DNA from: Isoetes taiwanensis
Taxonomy: Eukaryota > Streptophyta > Lycopodiopsida > Isoetales > Isoetaceae
DNA length: 64,000 nt
Direction: 5' to 3'
NCBI GenBank assembly: GCA_021234155.1
Contig: JAJEKV010000045.1
Coordinates: forward strand, 6,316,753 to 6,380,752
Of the stretch, positions 47,064 through 58,900 are shown piece after piece. The notes below the pieces were generated by a model. It was not told the origin of the DNA. It was given only the letters and a program-made list of their open reading frames with translations, and searched no databases. Every line of letters starts with the position of its first letter. Positions within the stretch are counted from its first letter, which is position 1. The translations under genes and the position numbers were made by a program.

Positions 47064-48053
47064 GAAAAAACATACCAGGCAAATCCGCTTTGAAGACATG
47101 GAGTTTCTACCCAATCAATCAAGTATTAGAAATAGCGCTAACATCTCTGGCCATCTGACAAGCGAAAGCTCTATACTCTCTCACTATCTCCTGGCCGAAA
47201 CACCTCCAGGCCGATCCTAGGGCAAATCCCAGCATTTCTTTTTTTTTTGTTATATATGAGGATCACACGACGCCAAGCAAAGCATTGTGCTTTTTTTTTT
47301 GCACATACTAGTTTTCGCTGGTGATCCGACCCCTAACCCTAACCCTAAAATGTACTGCGGACAAATCTCCCCACAATGGTTGTGTCCCCTTTCATAATCG
47401 ACAATGGCTACTTGAGTTCGTAAGGATCAAGCGCCATTACCGCCTTAAACATCTTCTTGCATTCGCCGCTTCGCTTTCGGCCATGGATTGTTATGTGAAG
47501 TTCCCTGAATGGTATAAGACCGCCCCACATGACAACGAGGAAGTTGCTTCGACCATCAAGATTTATCCGCTTCTATTGTAAAGAGTTGGACATCATGGGA
47601 AACAAAAGAGCGATCTTGATGCTATCGCGAGGTTGCTTTTAGCTTTCAGCCGACCGCTTGGCCTCATCTGGACGCCCTTTGGTGCGATGTTCCTAGGTTG
47701 TGGATTCCAAAACCAGCTCTAGAGGAAGCGGCTTCCCATTTGCAAGCAAATGAAGACGTTTTTCAAGAATGCCGCTGAAAGGGGCTCCTCCCCGGCTGCA
47801 TCCTTGTACTTAAGAAGGTAACTTATATCTCTTTGCCGCTTGCATTCGCTTAGTTATTGCATTCTCGCTTCTTCCAAACCAAGATACACCGGAAACAATG
47901 AAATCTTTAAGCCAAGGGGGTTAGTTATGTGTGTGATGATGCTGACTATGACGAGAAATGGAGATAGATCTACAAGAAGAAGAGCAAGAATATAGGAGTT
48001 TTGGCATCGACGACCGGCCTTGGGGTGAACCAGAGGAGGAAGATGATTCAAGG

Positions 48054-48084
48054 TGATGAGGATGAGGATGAGGATGAGGATGAG
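48054..48084. repeat. (GATGAG)n tract
   Basis: Five hexamer units GATGAG in a row. In one plus frame this encodes an Asp/Glu run, but the surrounding frame closes quickly. Confidence 0.88.
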
Positions 48085-49203
48085 TTGTTCCGACATAACG
48101 CCAATTTTAGTGGAAGGCAAAGAATACTTATTGCTAAGTGATATAATCGAGGAACCCGCCTTTTGTTACTTAATGTGTGCTAGGGAAGACGAAAGCTTAT
48201 CAAGATCTTTGGCCTAATGGGTAAACCTAGGCTTAGATTTTGTAGAGGACTTGGACAAAGAGATATTTCAAGTGTCTTTATACCGCAATGCTATAAAGCT
48301 TAAAGAAGCCTCCATCGTGAGGCCGGAGTCCGATATGCTTAAAAGGAGGCGAATCGCCAACGGAAGAAGAATTCCATACCTCGGGTCGCCACCAGATCTA
48401 CAGTTTGGCGTGCCCTTCACTAATCAAGGGCAAAGATAAGCCTCATGGATGAGGAGAAATGCTAAGAAGATAACCTTTGAGGGGTCTTATTTGTGGAAGT
48501 AGATGATTTTTCTTGGCACGATGCACGCACGGGGACAGGAAAGATTGAAGGACTCGACATTGTTACGATATATCTCAAAAATTCGCTAATGGGGAGATAA
48601 TCGCCTTCAGCAGAACTTTTAGTCCAAAAGGTGCGAGTTTGTCTATTACATCCGTGGCATTATGCATGTTCGGGAACCATTCCCAATTGGCGCAAAACAC
48701 CTAAAGGGTGATAGCAATTCGGGCGGATGTTGTGTTACAATATTTTGACGACTGCAGGTCTTCGAAACAGCAATATGTTAAATTTTTTAGTCAGCCGGGC
48801 TTGCATCACCTTGAAGCCGGAGTCGATAACATGGGAGTCATTGCCTTGTTGGATCGGGCATGGCAGGGATTGAAAGAGCATGAAATTGACGACAAAGCTT
48901 GAAAAATTGGAGGTTATATATTTTCAACTTGTATCGCAGAAAATTACTTATGTATAGATTGTATCAATCAAATTATTAATAAAAATTATTTTATTTGTAT
49001 TTATTCACACCACGCCAAATACATCACCCTTTTTTGATTTAACACGAAGCTTTCGCGGTGATATTTCTCTTGAAGAAATGAATTTTATTGAAAAAAAATT
49101 AATTTATTTATTCCTCACACGACGCGAAAGCAACGCCCATTTTCCTCCGGGCCGACGCAGATCCTTCAAGGCGTCGGTGACTCTGCTACTACGAAATCTA
49201 TCT

Positions 49204-49310
49204 TATAAATAGAAGACCTTATATCTTGCCTTCGACCTCCGATCCTCTTCCGCCTTTCTCTCATCTTTCCACTTCCGCTTTCTCAGATTCTCATCGCCCG
49301 ATGGCATCTC
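49204..49310 (+). promoter_or_regulatory. Possible TATA promoter and start region
   Basis: TATAAATA at 49204-49211 is a strong plant TATA box. A C/T-rich leader follows and an ATG at 49301 starts MASPSSSSKPSRQDS. That frame closes after 31 codons, and a neighbouring frame continues as MDITLAVVMKRFKEIHDEKW. It looks like the broken 5' end of a gene, possibly of a transposon. Function unknown. Confidence 0.35.
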
Positions 49311-51469
49311 CATCTTCCTCTAGCAAGCCATCACGCCAAGATAGCACTTCCCCGCCAAGAGTTTCCCTATGGACATCACCCTTGCGGTGGTGATGAAGAG
49401 ATTCAAAGAGATCCACGATGAGAAATGGGGCCTTGTTGTCGAAAATATTGATGCGGCGACGTGATTAGTTTCACGAGGGCCCCCCCGCATGAGCCGACAT
49501 TGAGCTCACCAAACATTTGCCATGTACCAAGAGGCTTAATTAGTCATAGGGGCGGAGGCAGCTTGAAACGCCCACAATATTTCGGGCAGCCTTAAAAGAT
49601 ATGGAGAAGAAGCTCCGAGTCATGAGGATGAGAACGCAGCTTTAAGGCTTCAAAAGAGGATCATGAAGATCGCCTAGAGGATCATGAAGATCCCTAGCCG
49701 TCGGCATGTATTTTTTTTGCTTCAATGAAAAAGTTTTGTTGATATATCTAACCTATAGAGGGCCGCCTAACACCGATAATTGGGGCCATCCGCCTTCTAA
49801 ACCGCCATCGGGCACAATGGACGGCTATGGGTCGTTAGCCTTCATTTTTTCCTCTTCGATTGGTCTTTGCAGCTGCTCGCGATTCCGGAGCCTTCAAATG
49901 ATTTTTGACCCATTCTCGCTTTGTGCACGACGGATGTGCTGGACCGCCATGGCGGCGCGGATGTGCTAGACCGCCATGGCGGATGCTCTATAATGGATAA
50001 ATCTTTTGGCAAGTAAATCGGAATTTCTATTGGTATAACAAAGGTGGATGCCGGAACTGGATGTCCGGGTTTTGTTGCCGGATCTGGGTTGTCCTTTTCC
50101 GCCTAACCCTTTGGTGTTGCAAGGATTTGATCGGCCCGGGGTATCTCTCTCGATATGGTCCGCTAGCGGGCATTGAATGGGTTCTATTTTTGTGGCCCTA
50201 TCTCATTTATCCGTAGGTCATGGTTGGCATAATGATCGACCTCCGGCTGCCTTGCTATGGTCGCTCAGCGGATCTTACGAGGTAGGGCATGGTAGGCATG
50301 CCGAGGAAGGGCTTTGAACTCTTGGCCGTAAGAACCCACCATTTTTTGCATTATCTTTAAGGCCACGCTGCTTTTAATTCTCTGCATCCGCTAATAAGCT
50401 TTCCGATATGGGACTCTTCAATCTGCATTCATTAGCCTAAACCCATTTTTCCTCTTTACCGAGTTGAAGCCGCCTTTTAGGGTTTATCCGAATTTTGTTG
50501 GGTCCTTATTACTTGCATTTTGCCTTGAAATTTCTGTGTGTGCTCCTCGATCCACCAAATCTCTACAATCGCCCGCTGCCGCTCCTCACCACGATACCGC
50601 CATGCCGTGGAATCTAAGTATGGCAAATCTTGTCAAGTGCCTTTTGCTTCAAAATGTGTTGTTTTGTTGGATATAGATTCTCCTTGCCTTGAGCACAACA
50701 CTAATCCCTCATCAACTTCCAAGCTCTTGGATTTTGCCATAGATTTGCATTAAGCCATCCCTACCGCATGTCGTTGATTCTTGCCTTCGATCAAGGCACC
50801 CAAATTTGGGTCGCTATGTAGCAAAGAACCTCTAGCACAGATTAATCTTCACCGTAAGGCTTAGCGTGATTGTATAAAATTGGACTCGATGATATCATTG
50901 GGTTTGTTATCTTCACTCACAAGCCCTGAATTGCCTACATCTTTTAATGGTCAAGGGCGATCCATACGTATGGGCCGTTCATTTGCTATAATTCCTTTTT
51001 ATGAGACAAGAATAAAGACATCCCGACTTTTTGGCCTTTAATTCAGATAAAGAATGCCAAGTTTGACTATGCTTAGCCTTCCTACCGGATGGTCACAAAT
51101 TATTGCTACCGGGACTATGGTCCTTCCTAATGTAATACCCAAAGATTCAGCTTATGTCGAAATGCAACGGCCCGCACAAAGTAGAAACATGAAGACAAAT
51201 AATTATGGAGGTAATGCCCTTCGCCTCCCATGGGACAATGTTTTTCTTTACCCCCCGAGATGGTTGCTTGAGAGCTAGATTTTGTGAAGCACATTGAAAA
51301 TACTTTTCCTTATGCATTTGCAACCGATACAGCAGGCGCTTCAACAATTCGAGGGAGTTGCAACAATTTGTTGTATGCATTGAGCATGCGAATGGGGGGG
51401 TGATGGAGTTGTAAGCACCAATCAAGCACCAATCTCCTCGCCATGTGGTATCAACTTTAACATTTTATT

Positions 51470-51951
51470 GGCACTTTTGCATGTGCAAAAGAGGGTATTT
51501 ATAAGGGTCTAATGTATGCACTTGCTAAGATATGGGAGGAGGAAGCCTCTATGGAATTATATAGAGGCCTATCATCAAGTTTAGTTGAGTAGTTCCATAT
51601 GTCGCTACCAATTCCTTTGCATACGAGATACCGAGGAAGGCATACAAACATCCGACTAAGGAAGAGCAAATAGGAAATTTGGCTACCTATTCATCTACTC
51701 AAAAGCTATAGTTAGTGCCACCACCTTCCATTGGAAGTAGCAAGAAAACGAATGCAAGTTGGGGCTCAATGGCAAAAGGTGTCTATAATAATGTTTTTCA
51801 TGTCCGTGACTTCTATACTAGAGAAGGAAGGACTAGCTGGCCTTTACATAGGACTTGGAGCAAACCGCATGAAGCTAATGCCAGAAGCGGGATTTCTTTT
51901 ATGTGTTATGAAGCTTGCAAAGCAAAGTTCATCAAGGAAGAAAGCCAATGA
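51470..51951 (+). pseudogene. BRITTLE1-type mitochondrial carrier family fragment
   Basis: Three frame-shifted pieces line up in order with the second half of plant BT1/adenylate carriers. First KEGIYKGLMYALAKIWEEEA and ELYRGLSSSLV (51500-51590). Next VPYVATNSFAYEIPRKAYKH and KEEQIGNLATY (51595-51700). Then PLEVARKRMQVGAQW (51728-51775), carrying the carrier signature P-x-[DE]-x-x-[RK], with ILEKEGLAGLYIGLGANRMKL and finally GISFMCYEACKAKF before a TGA. This family exchanges nucleotides across organelle inner membranes. The first half of the protein is absent and at least three frameshifts occur. Apparent lack of introns could mean a retrocopy. Confidence 0.8.
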
Positions 51952-51999
51952 AGACAGTGAGCAATTCCACCGTAATGTCTTAAGAGCAACGTTCTCGAT

Positions 52000-53040
52000 G
52001 ATGGGTATATGAACAATATTTGTCCGTATGAAGCCGACGGTACCTCCGATTCATACGCCAACAAGTCAAGGTGCAAAAATAAAATGTCTTAAAACTATTA
52101 TGAGTGCATTGTAAGATGATTCATTTGTTTAACTAAGCATAGGTTCTTCCATATCGCTATTTAATTGACGAGAACATGAGTTACATGTTCATGATTCCTT
52201 ATGGCAATCCAAGTTCAAGAAAATTCTAAACTCCCCCGCATGCTATTACAGATTTGATTGGCTTTTTTTATATTAGCAACCAAAAGTTTGAATTGCATAC
52301 TTTTGTGGTGTTTGAATCCTATGTTTTTATTCTTATAAAGAAAATAATTTCAATCTGGCCGGACCGGGCACCGCCGTAAGGCGATTTTGAATGGTGAAAA
52401 TTATAATATAGGGTGTTGGAGCTTATCATGGTGAGCATGGAGTCGAGGATTGAACTTATATGGCCGATAATCGAACAAATATCAAAGTATACAATTCATC
52501 TATTTTTATTATTTAAAATCTAAATGCAAACTATCGTTTTATTGCCATTTTAAACTTGAAACTGATGAAGCCCATGACACGGTCTGAATTATTTAGAGGT
52601 CTAAATTGTCTAGATAGAACTTTCCATGTTGTAGGCAAGGATGATACATGCATGTCTAAGGGTTTCAAAGGTTTGCATGAACATGCCTAGTCGAGACTTA
52701 ACATTCAAATCGTTTAACCCCGACTCCACAAGTAGCTTTGATCTTGCATACAACTATTTAGAGATAATGATGCCATTTATCACTATCGTCTTGCAAATGA
52801 TATCAACATGGCTAGCTGCCAACATGGTACGTGCTTAGAAGGCAATATGTAGCACAATAACAGGGGGTTACTTTTAGATTTTTATACGCTTTTTCACATG
52901 GTTTTTCTATGATTTTGTTGTTGTATTCGTTGAGGTGTACTAAATAGTATTTCTAGAGTGCACCATTTATGGGCCGTTGATTTTCGTTGGTGGGAACAAT
53001 CCGAGGGTTGTTGTCTTTCTCTGCATGTGTTTGTGCATGA
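52000..53040. other. Unassigned spacer
   Basis: No gene recognised. A short phrase ATATGTAGCA(C/T)AATAACAGGGG occurs near 52846 and again near 53716, suggesting two diverged copies of an unidentified repeat. Confidence 0.4.
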
Positions 53041-53043
53041 ACA

Positions 53044-53195
53044 CCGCGCATGTGTATGCATGTGCATGTGCACATACATGTGCATGTGTGTGCATGTGCA
53101 TGTGTATTGTGCATGTGCATGTGCAAGTGCAAGTGCAAGTGCATGTGCATGTGCATGTGTGCATGTATGTGCATGTGTGCATATGCATGTGTACT
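53044..53195. repeat. TGCATG/GTGCAA hexamer microsatellite
   Basis: About 150 bp of alternating purine-pyrimidine hexamers (GTGCAT with GTGTGT, GTGCAA and ATATGC variants). Both strands are open in all frames because of the repeat (His/Met/Cys/Val runs), so frames across it are artefacts. Confidence 0.92.
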
Positions 53196-53997
53196 TGCCC
53201 TCTTGGATTCTTATTGCCGGAGTGAATTTTACTACCACGAGATGGATTTTTTGCTCACACTTACAAAGGTATTTATTTTTTAATGTTTCTTCAGTTAGCA
53301 TAATGTTTTTTTTTACAAGGTATTGGTTTCTTGATTCTACAATGTAGTGCTGCAAAACCCCCTTTTGTTTCCTTCCTAAGATTTGCTGCAGATTCAAGTT
53401 TAGGCCCTCTGTTTGCTTCCAACTCTTGGATATTCCTGGCTGCCGGATTGTTCATAGTAGCCAGCCTTTAGCTTCAATCAACAAATGGATTCTTATGCAC
53501 ACAACATGGGATTATTCCACGCCTTTTCCATGTCACGTGAGATCACCAAGCAAAGGGCCACAAGAATGCATTTATATTGTAGGTTTGGAACTTTAATCAA
53601 ACCGTAAGGTGAATCATGCATTACCTTTAAGCTAGAGACGGAGCATCCAAAATCATATGGATTGATAAACAATGGTGTCATTGTGAAAGAGAAATAGTTG
53701 TAGCGGAAGTAACAATATGTAGCATAATAACAGGGGTTTTCTTTGTGTTGCAAACTTTATGACTTCCGCAATAAGGGATCAATCTGCTCTATCTTTATGG
53801 TAAATTTTACTTATGTTCTATTTGTTTTATTGTGATCAAATTCAAAAGCTACAGTGATGAAAGCCTCAAATGAATTCTAGTTTTGTTCTCGTTTGAAGTC
53901 TAAAGTTTTTGTCATACCGGGACGTCCCTAAGGCCCCGGCGGCCAAAAAATTTTTTGCAACACAAACCATTAATATCCAACATATAAAAATTAAATC

Positions 53998-54563
53998 CCC
54001 CAACACATAACAACCAACACATAACAACCAACACATAACAATTGATTGACATTAACAATCAACACATAACTATTATTGACATTAATTAACACAACCATTG
54101 GGTCCAACACATTTAAATTAAAATCCCCTTAAAACCCCTTTGGTTTGGGTGCATATTCACACCTGGGTGACGAGGGGCATGAGCCTTCATAATTGTATTT
54201 TGCACGCATTTAAAATCAACACCATATAGTATTCTCGCTTGAAATCTTATAGTATTTTGCTAATCTTGTTATACAAGATAGCAAATTTTGTACTTGCATA
54301 CCCCACAAACGAGGAACTTTATGTACCTGGATAGATTAAGGAATAAGGGGCTTAATATGCCTATCCAACAAATTTGCTGCCCCACGCCACCCCCGCGGTG
54401 AATAATATGCACCCAAACCAAAGGGGGTTTAAGGGGGATTTTAATTTAAATGTGTTGGACCCAATGGTTGTGTTAATTAATGTCAATGGTAGTTATGTGT
54501 TGATTGTTAATGTCAATGGTTGTTATGTGTTGGTTGTTATGTGTTGGTTGTTATGTGTTGGGG
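53998..54563. mobile_element. Foldback-type DNA transposon with 160-bp terminal inverted repeats
   Basis: The left arm (53998-54158) and right arm (54403-54563) are inverted copies starting CCCCAACACATAAC. Each arm carries tandem AACCAACACATAAC-type units at its outer end, then TTGACATTAA units, then TTGGGTCCAACACATTTAAA, and CCAAACCAAAGGGG innermost. The 245-bp centre has no coding capacity. Subterminal tandem repeats inside long inverted arms are typical of Foldback/MULE-MITE elements. No target duplication was identified. Confidence 0.85.
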
Positions 54564-54609
54564 CATTAGGCACTTATTTGACAAGCTTTGCTTAGCACCT
54601 ATTAGGCAT

Positions 54610-54800
54610 CTATTTGCTAGGCTTTTCCTTTTTGATTAATACCAAATCTAATTAATGTCTAATAGGTCTATTGTATGTTTTTTTTTACATGCTTCATTGG
54701 GCACCTATTTGCTAGGCTTTTCGTTTTTTTTTTTAAATTAATATCAAATACAATTAATGTCTAATGGATCCATTGTATGTTTTTTTACGTGCTTTTTATA
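54610..54800. repeat. 95-bp tandem duplication
   Basis: Two copies beginning CTATTTGCTAGGCTTTTC at 54610 and 54705 share AATTAATGTCTAAT and TATTGTATGTTTTTTT. They differ mainly in T-run length. Confidence 0.85.
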
Positions 54801-55299
54801 GGCATTAACTAGTTAATAGAGGGCGCTGAAACATTGGCTCAAAAAAGGTAAAAAAATTAAAAACAACAAATTTGCAAAAACACTCTAGAAGCACCACCCT
54901 AACTACACTATAGAAACAGTATAATTCGTAAATAAAAAGTTCCCACAAATTGTAGCTTTTCTTAGGTATTCTAGAATGTCTTCGAAGTTGATTAATATGC
55001 ATGAATTGATCTTTTGGGAGGGGGATTAATATTACCAACTTTGCAAGAATAACTAACTTACCAAATACTGTTTAAAGTGTCTTTTAAACTTACATCATGA
55101 GAATAGCGTAGCTCTAACATAAAAAAACCCCACTACTCACCTTCCCTGCTGATAATTAGACCTATCTTGACCGTCCAAATGTAAGAGCTAAAATTCAACA
55201 CTTGAAATTCAATCAAACACCACATCATTAGATCTTAGTCATCTAAAGCTTTTAGAGCATTCTAGTCTAATTTCTAGAAAGTTTCTTAAAAATAGTAAC

Positions 55300-55870
55300 T
55301 TTTTTGCTGAAATCCAAGGGAATCTAATGGAATGTCATAAAATCTAAAGGATTATTCTAGAAAGTTATAGAGCCAGAGTCAACTAGCATGGATAAGCACC
55401 TCAATCTAAAATAGAAATTGTTAAGAATAGTAGATATTGAAAAGTCCATAATAAAAATAGTAATTTTTGGGTGGAATCTAATAGAATATAAGGCAATCCT
55501 CATAAAATCCGAGGGATGCTTATAAACCCTAGGGGAATCTTAGGGAATCTCATAAAATCTAATGGAATGTAACGTACTCTTAGAGAATCTAAGGGTACCT
55601 TCATTGAATCTAAGGGAATTTAAGAGAATTTTCATAGAATCTAAGGGAATCTCACAAAACCTAAGAGAACCTAATGGATCTCGTAGAATTTAAGAGAATT
55701 TAAGTTTTAGGATGAAATTTGACTAGTTAACAAGGATAAATAAGCATCTCAACCTAAGATAAAAGTTGCTAAGAATAGTAATTTTGAAAAGTCCCTAAGA
55801 ATAGTAATTTTTGGCTAGAGTCTAAGGAAATGTCATAAAATCTAAGGAAATCTAAGGGAGAATCTTCATG
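55300..55870. repeat. Degenerate AATCTAAGGG array, site 1
   Basis: Dozens of variants of AATCTAAGGGAATCT(C)ATAAAATCTAA follow one another with irregular spacing of about 12-22 bases, interrupted by AGAATAGTAATTTTTGG-type phrases that themselves recur. The same pattern returns at 62.16-62.40 kb. Confidence 0.75.
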
Positions 55871-56185
55871 AACTCTTAGAAAACTGCAATATGCACAAAC
55901 CAGAACATGCACCGTAGGATCGATTAAAAAACTTGTATATATATATATATATATTATTGTTTTCGATCTCTTGTTCAAATGTATGTTTTTTTTTATTAAA
56001 AGATCACACGACACGAAATGTAATGCTTGGAATTAGGTAGCAATCAATGGATTTCGCATCGTATGATCTCCATAATGTACACCTCGTTGTATGTACAAAT
56101 TCCTGATTTATTAATAGAAAACTATCTGTAACACAAACATCTAGCTAGATTATCTTCTCATTATGATTATGTTATATGGATATGT

Positions 56186-57000
56186 GATGTTGGTTGATCA
56201 TGTTTGCTCCTCTTGTATTGGGAAGGGGGGTAGAGACCTAGTAGCCATTACTTAGTAATGCTTCTAGTTAGACCCTTTAGTTCCTATTATTATCAGGGAT
56301 AGGTTCTATACGTACAAAATTAAAATTCCTGACGTATAAAGTCAAAAAATACGTATTTTTTAATAAAATACGTATTTAACGTGATTAAAACCGCCACCAC
56401 GGAAAAAATTTCGCTGACGCCGAAAAGCTTCGCGGAAAGCCGTGCTGAAAATTTTTTTCGCGACGAAACTGAAAACCGCTGTGACGAACGCAAAAAAAAA
56501 AAAAACAGACGCGAAAAAATTCAAAAAAAAATTTTTTTTTTTTTTCCAGAAAAAAAAAAAAAAAATTTTTTTTTTTGAATTTCAGACGCTGAATTCTTTC
56601 AGATCACAGACGCTGAAAATACTTTTCGCTGACGCTAAAGAGGTTTCCTCACAAAAAAAAAAAAAAATTTTTTTTTTTTTTACAGCGTCGTTTTCGATCG
56701 TTTACAGACGCAAAAATTTCACAGACGCTTTCCGTTGTTTTTTTCACAGACGCCAAAATCTTCCGACCGAATTTTTTTTCTTCGATTTTTACGCTTTATA
56801 CGGCAAATATGTGTCAGATCATACAATTCATACGATTCCGTATAAAACGCATTAACGATTGAACCTATCCCCGATTATTATTGCGGCTGGCATAGGAACC
56901 CACCGGGCTATGGGAGCTATGGTATGACTCAAAGACTACATAACGGGCTAGATGCGAGATGGAGGGAGGGTCCTGATCGCTCCAAAGATAATATACGCCC
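56186..57000 (+). mobile_element. LTR fragment of family A, interrupted by a hAT-type MITE
   Basis: CTTGTATTGGGAAGGGGGGT at about 56211 matches the same phrase at 57981 (plus) and inverted near 24700. After the MITE the sequence resumes TTGCGGCTGG...GGAACCCACCGGG, matching about 58054-58085. So this is a third, diverged copy of the family A LTR, cut by the MITE at 56294-56873. The outer limits are approximate. Confidence 0.7.
56294..56873. mobile_element. hAT-type MITE (580 bp) rich in A/T palindromes and CAGACGC repeats
   Basis: It is flanked by the 8-bp duplication ATTATTAT (56286-56293 and 56874-56881). Terminal inverted repeats are CAGGGATAGGTTC and its complement with one mismatch. Eight-bp duplications and CAGGG ends are the signature of hAT elements. 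The interior has no transposase. It carries about eight (C/A)AGACGC- or CTGACGC-type units and three A-run/T-run inverted repeats (56520-56545, 56550-56577 and 56654-56681). Subterminal ACGTATTTT and TTTATACG segments are partly inverted. Confidence 0.9.
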
Positions 57001-57088
57001 GAATACGATATTATATTGCCATCGTCACCCGCATATGTCACGATAACCATGAGGATCTTACATGGCGAGATAGTATGGAAGCAATATT

Positions 57089-57403
57089 ATGGGGAAGTCA
57101 TTCTCAAAGATCAACAAAATGCAAATGCAAACACGAATCATCACCAAGAGATTGATTTTGATTGATAATTCTTTAAGCTTGGCTGATGTAACAGAGCCGT
57201 TATATGAATGGTTAGAATTCTTTGGGATGTATGGAAGACCATCCCATTATATCACCATTGTCAAGAACGCACTGGTAAGACAAAGGTACAGAAACCGTTC
57301 AAATCCTACTTCTGCAGGGGAAGATGAGCATCTGTTGAATCAAGTGCAGAATGTACTTGGTGGCCGTAATAGGTTGCACCTAGGGGGCAAGAGTTGCACC
57401 TAG
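57089..57403 (+). CDS. Unrecognised ORF (104 codons)
   Basis: An uninterrupted frame includes RLILIDNSLSLADVTEPLYE, FFGMYGRPSHYITIV and AGEDEHLLNQVQNVLG. The composition is protein-like but I know no family. It lies between an LTR fragment and the family A LTR at 57.4 kb, so it could be a transposon remnant or a chance frame. Confidence 0.25.
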   Translation: MGKSFSKINKMQMQTRIITKRLILIDNSLSLADVTEPLYEWLEFFGMYGRPSHYITIVKNALVRQRYRNRSNPTSAGEDEHLLNQVQNVLGGRNRLHLGGKSCT

Positions 57404-57419
57404 GGGGGCAACTTCGAAT

Positions 57420-58886
57420 ATTCTGCATGTTAAATAAACATACACAATTATAAACCCCATGGACCCCATTGCCAAATGGCTAAACCCCATTTGCCAATGT
57501 TTAACCTAACCCTAAGGGTTTCTATATAAGGGCTTCCCCTTAAACCCTAAACCCTTTTCTTCTCTTTGCATTTTAGGGTTTTCATAGAGCTCCTTTCCCT
57601 TTTCGCATTTAGGGTTCTCTTGAGCCATTCCGGCCAAGCTAAGAACCAAATTCACATTGTCAAGCTCTGTAAAGCCGCCTTTGCATAACAGATCGTTGGG
57701 CAGCAGCCATCTTCAGCAAGATCAGGGACATCATGGATGCATTCCGAGGATCTGGAGCAGGTCAAGGACCAGGTAATCAGTCATTCTGTTGTGTAAAGCC
57801 GCCTTTGGGCTAGGCAGTAAGGTAGTTTAGCATATTCATTCAGTCATAGAGGCCTTGTAGATCCCAAGATCATAAGCCCTAACTAAGGAACCTAACTCTG
57901 GATGTTTAGGTAGATAGATTAGATGATGTTCTTCATTTCAGTTCTGTGATGATGTTGGTATTTCACTCTATGACCTCCATGTATTGGGAAGGGGGGTAGA
58001 GGCCTAAAGCCTGTATAGCAGATGATTCTAGGCAACCTACTAGTTCCCAATTACTTGCGGCCTGTGCACAGGAGCCCACCGGATTGTGGGTTGAGGGGCT
58101 AGACCGGCAGAACAATGGGGTACTTGTCCCAACACAGAACGACCCCTTTGGTGTGTAAAGCCTACCGGGGATCCCTGTGGACTAAGCTTGCCACTGCGTG
58201 TGGGCAAGGCATGAGCTCGACACCCATGGAGTGATGCGTCACTCTCCATTGGGTTCAAGTCGAATAAGGGCAGTGGCCCTCTAGTCACCTGTGTTGGACA
58301 TGGAAGTCCCTAGAGGAGAGGCGACTCTCTTCCCCGCCTCATCGTATCTGGGGAGATGCAACCCAAAGAGTAGCCCTTTGGCTATGCACCGGCAGGCTAC
58401 GGTCCGGTCCCAACACTTTTCAACCCAATCTGCAAAGTGTGCACAGGAGGGGCGGATGGAGTGGACTACCCTTAGCCATGTTCTTATGCCAGCCAAATCC
58501 ATGTGCCATGAATTCTGTCTGCTATGACTTCTGGAGGCCCAAGCCGTCAGTCATACCCTTGAGTCTGAGCCCTGGGTAGGATTTCCCTCTGCTGTTGTTG
58601 TTCATGTTGATGTTGTTATATTGATGAGGATATGATGTTTCCCCGGGATGTTTCACCCTTCGAGGTGATTGTATTGTTATATTGTGTTATGTGCTCATGT
58701 TTATTCACGCTTCCGCAGATAGGTCGACCCGATGGGAGACGGGTGAATGACACATCCACTCTTCCATTGCTGGCTCATTCCACTGGGAGTGGAGTCAGGT
58801 GGATGGCCTCTGCCAGTTGGTCGTCCGGGGAATGCTCGCTTTCTCAATACGATGTGTGCATCGTATAAGAAGCAAGGGACGCCACA
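57420..58886 (+). mobile_element. LTR of family A (plus orientation)
   Basis: The LTR ends GGGACGCCACA directly before a tRNA-iMet primer-binding site. A TATA box (TCTATATAAG, 57521-57530) precedes an AAACCCTAAACCC-rich leader. The region 57961-58650 is an inverted match to 24.1-24.7 kb. Compared with the minus copy it has extra sequence around 57640-57830, including a start-like ATGGATGCATTCCGAGG near 57732 and GTAATCAG donor-like bases. The 5' limit is uncertain. No second LTR lies downstream, so it is truncated or recombined. Confidence 0.72.
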
Positions 58887-58888
58887 AA

Positions 58889-58900
58889 TGGTATCAAAGC
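58889..58900 (+). other. Primer-binding site (tRNA-iMet variant)
   Basis: TGGTATCAAAGC lies two bases after the LTR end, one mismatch from TGGTATCAGAGC seen at the minus-strand copy. Confidence 0.85.

Larger units (their letters stand above)
47264..51465. other. Unassigned 4.2-kb interval, probably a decayed transposon
   Basis: Alternating GC-richer blocks carry broken frames on the plus strand (for example 47321-47581, 48251-48439, 49706-49969, 51054-51278), with no domain I can name. It contains a (GATGAG)n acidic-coding tract, a TATA-like box at 49204, and two copies of a CACACGACGC motif (47264, 49116). A short CCCTAACCCTAACCC string lies near 47330. The frame-broken style matches the transposons elsewhere in the window. 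Confidence 0.4.

Noticed and set aside
47330-47350. Possible interstitial telomere repeat
   Set aside because: Only two to three CCCTAA units are present, too few to claim a telomere remnant.
47321-47581. Host gene suggested by an 86-codon ORF
   Set aside because: No recognisable family, and neighbouring frames are equally broken; left as unassigned transposon-like DNA.
52953-53397. Several overlapping His/Met/Cys/Val-rich ORFs
   Set aside because: Translations of a TGCATG microsatellite in different frames, not genes.
56381-56855. Lys/Phe-rich ORFs across the hAT MITE
   Set aside because: They arise from A and T homopolymers in a non-coding MITE.
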